The notes below the pieces were generated by a model, which made no database searches, was not told the origin of the DNA, and worked only from the letters and a program-made list of their open reading frames with translations. 64,000 nt of DNA from RYN-230 sp963704995 (GTDB taxonomy: Bacteria; Actinomycetota; Actinomycetes; Streptosporangiales; Streptosporangiaceae): contig CAVPIM010000018.1 of assembly GCA_963704995.1 (NCBI GenBank), forward strand, positions 248,001 to 312,000, written 5' to 3'. Position 1 is the first letter of the stretch. Every line of letters starts with the position of its first letter. A program made the position numbers and the translations under genes. Positions 62,961-64,000 of this stretch are shown here, in pieces.

Positions 62961-64000
62961 CTAGATGGTAAAGATTCGAGCTGCTTGATCAATCAGTCCC
63001 TTCTGTCGCTTCTCTACGTCGATGTTTGTCCAGGCCTTCTTGGGGGCGAGGTCCGAGGTCATGGCTATCTCACTGGGCTGGTAATGTGCTATACGTTTCG
63101 TGCTAAATGGTTTGTTGTCGGCAGCTACATTATCATCAGCGCCGAAAAATGTCAGGTTGCCCAGCGTGTGCTTGATCGGCTCAAGCTCCGGATCACTGTC
63201 TGCCGCTCTTGCGCTCTGAGGATAGATATGTTCGAGTGTTGCTCCCTCGATGTCGATCACCTTCATCATTGACGGTTTTGGTGTGGCATTCTTCTGTTTT
63301 GATCCTGTCTTCAGCCACCAGGTTCGGTGGTCCTCCAGAGTCGTCAGAAATTCCTTGATATTCACGCGCTGGCTTGAGTTGGAATACTGGAGCTTCTCGG
63401 CCAAGAGTTGCTTGAATAGCGTTTCGCCAGCCTTATCCGTGATGAGGGCGCGCAACTGTGTCCGGAAAGAGTTCAGATTGTACGGCTTTTCCGGGGTCGC
63501 CTCACGCATGAGTCTTGCCTGCTGGTAGTACAGATTCGACGGGCGGGTCGCATGCCCGCCGAAGATGATCTTGTATCGGAAGGCGAAGACTTCGAGCATG
63601 TAGACGAGGTCCGCGAACATCTTCTCGTCCAGCGAACGGGCGGCAGCGAGCAGTACGGCGATCGCTAGGTCGTGCTTGAGGGTGACTACGAGGCGCCGAA
63701 GCCTGTCTACCTGCCAGGGTCTGACCAGCGTTGGCTTGCCTGGTGGACGATCATAGGGCCAATCGCCATTGACCAGCTTTGTATAGATCGCGAGTTCGTC
63801 GCGGAACCATTCGATGACTTGGACCAGCTCGTCGGCGTTCGCCGGTGTGGTTGGTGGTGATGCCGGAAAGCAGAGATTCTGTATTGCCTCGAACAGGTCA
63901 CCCTCGGCTCGCTTCCCCGTTACGGATGGATAGATAGCCTGGAAGAAGGCTTCGATCAGCTTCGCTGACTGGCCGAGCATCTCGTCCCAGATCTTCGCAG
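62961..64000 (-). CDS. GmrSD/DUF262-DUF1524-type endonuclease, C-terminal part (partial)
   Basis: The frame is open from the window edge (AKIWDEM before residue LGQSA) to the TAG at 62961-62963, giving about 346 residues. The C-terminal part has GATLEHIYPQSA, the HxxP-type active site of DUF1524/HNH-like nucleases, then HTLGNLTFFGADDN...NKPFSTKR. Its helical upstream part fits the middle of GmrSD-like single-chain modification-dependent restriction proteins, whose DUF262 ParB-like NTPase domain would lie beyond the edge. Its GC content and codon use are visibly lower than in the rest of the window. A role in phage defence by cutting modified DNA is an inference from the family. Confidence 0.75.
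   Translation of the reverse strand, partial: AKIWDEMLGQSAKLIEAFFQAIYPSVTGKRAEGDLFEAIQNLCFPASPPTTPANADELVQVIEWFRDELAIYTKLVNGDWPYDRPPGKPTLVRPWQVDRLRRLVVTLKHDLAIAVLLAAARSLDEKMFADLVYMLEVFAFRYKIIFGGHATRPSNLYYQQARLMREATPEKPYNLNSFRTQLRALITDKAGETLFKQLLAEKLQYSNSSQRVNIKEFLTTLEDHRTWWLKTGSKQKNATPKPSMMKVIDIEGATLEHIYPQSARAADSDPELEPIKHTLGNLTFFGADDNVAADNKPFSTKRIAHYQPSEIAMTSDLAPKKAWTNIDVEKRQKGLIDQAARIFTI

Noticed and set aside
62793..63272. Plus-strand frame opposite the GmrSD-type gene
   Set aside because: The minus-strand frame has a conserved HIYPQ nuclease motif and runs 346 codons; the plus-strand frame has none.

Overview
The window is very GC-rich. It uses many GTG starts and ATGA/GTGA start-stop overlaps, and it carries menaquinone genes, a 14-subunit complex I operon, KorAB, CysDN and DUF6918/DUF4234-type proteins. 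This points to a chromosomal segment of a soil-type actinobacterium of the Streptomyces/Streptosporangiales kind; the order-level placement is a guess. The order menG, menJ, nuoA-N, polyprenyl synthase, then korAB, a second set of nuo genes, yajQ and tRNA-Tyr resembles, from memory, the gene order in streptomycetes.

Layout. 1-16.4 kb is a surface polysaccharide region. It has a GT2 glycosyltransferase, an O-antigen ligase/polymerase-like membrane protein and a flippase preceded by a long proline-rich tandem-repeat tail. It also has an aminoglycoside-phosphotransferase-like kinase, a nucleotidyltransferase/thymidylate-kinase-like fusion and two secreted GH26-like hydrolases (one fused to a CAP domain). 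A polyprenyl glycosylphosphotransferase, a lipoprotein, a secreted LamG-type lectin and a PAP2 phosphatase complete it. 16.5-19.6 kb is sulfate activation (cysQ-cysD-cysN), followed by an S9 peptidase. 21.9-41.6 kb is respiration: menG, menJ, nuoABCDEFGHIJKLMN and a long-chain polyprenyl diphosphate synthase. A perfect Rex-type operator lies just upstream of menJ-nuo. 41.6-46.7 kb is a minus-strand branched-chain amino-acid-type ABC transporter.

47-56.5 kb is mixed: an SDR, an orphan ParA plus small DNA-binding partner, a VOC protein, and an ArsR-like regulator divergent from an S41 peptidase. It also holds two small proteins, a phosphate-type MFS transporter with a PHO-box-like repeat upstream, a DUF4234 protein and a crotonase. 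56.5-61.4 kb holds korAB divergent from a reduced nuoB-nuoC-nuoI set. Then come yajQ, tRNA-Tyr and, beyond the tRNA, a compositionally different stretch with a truncated GmrSD/DUF262-DUF1524-type gene that runs off the window.

Reading quality. Many genes that should be intact are broken by single-base indels or one nonsense codon: nuoD, H, J, L, N, probably nuoG and nuoI, all five liv-type genes, a PLDc_N-like gene, the S41 peptidase and the flippase tail. Reading on in the next frame restores a conserved protein in nearly every case, so uncorrected assembly errors are the likeliest cause. These genes are annotated across the break, with the break position given.
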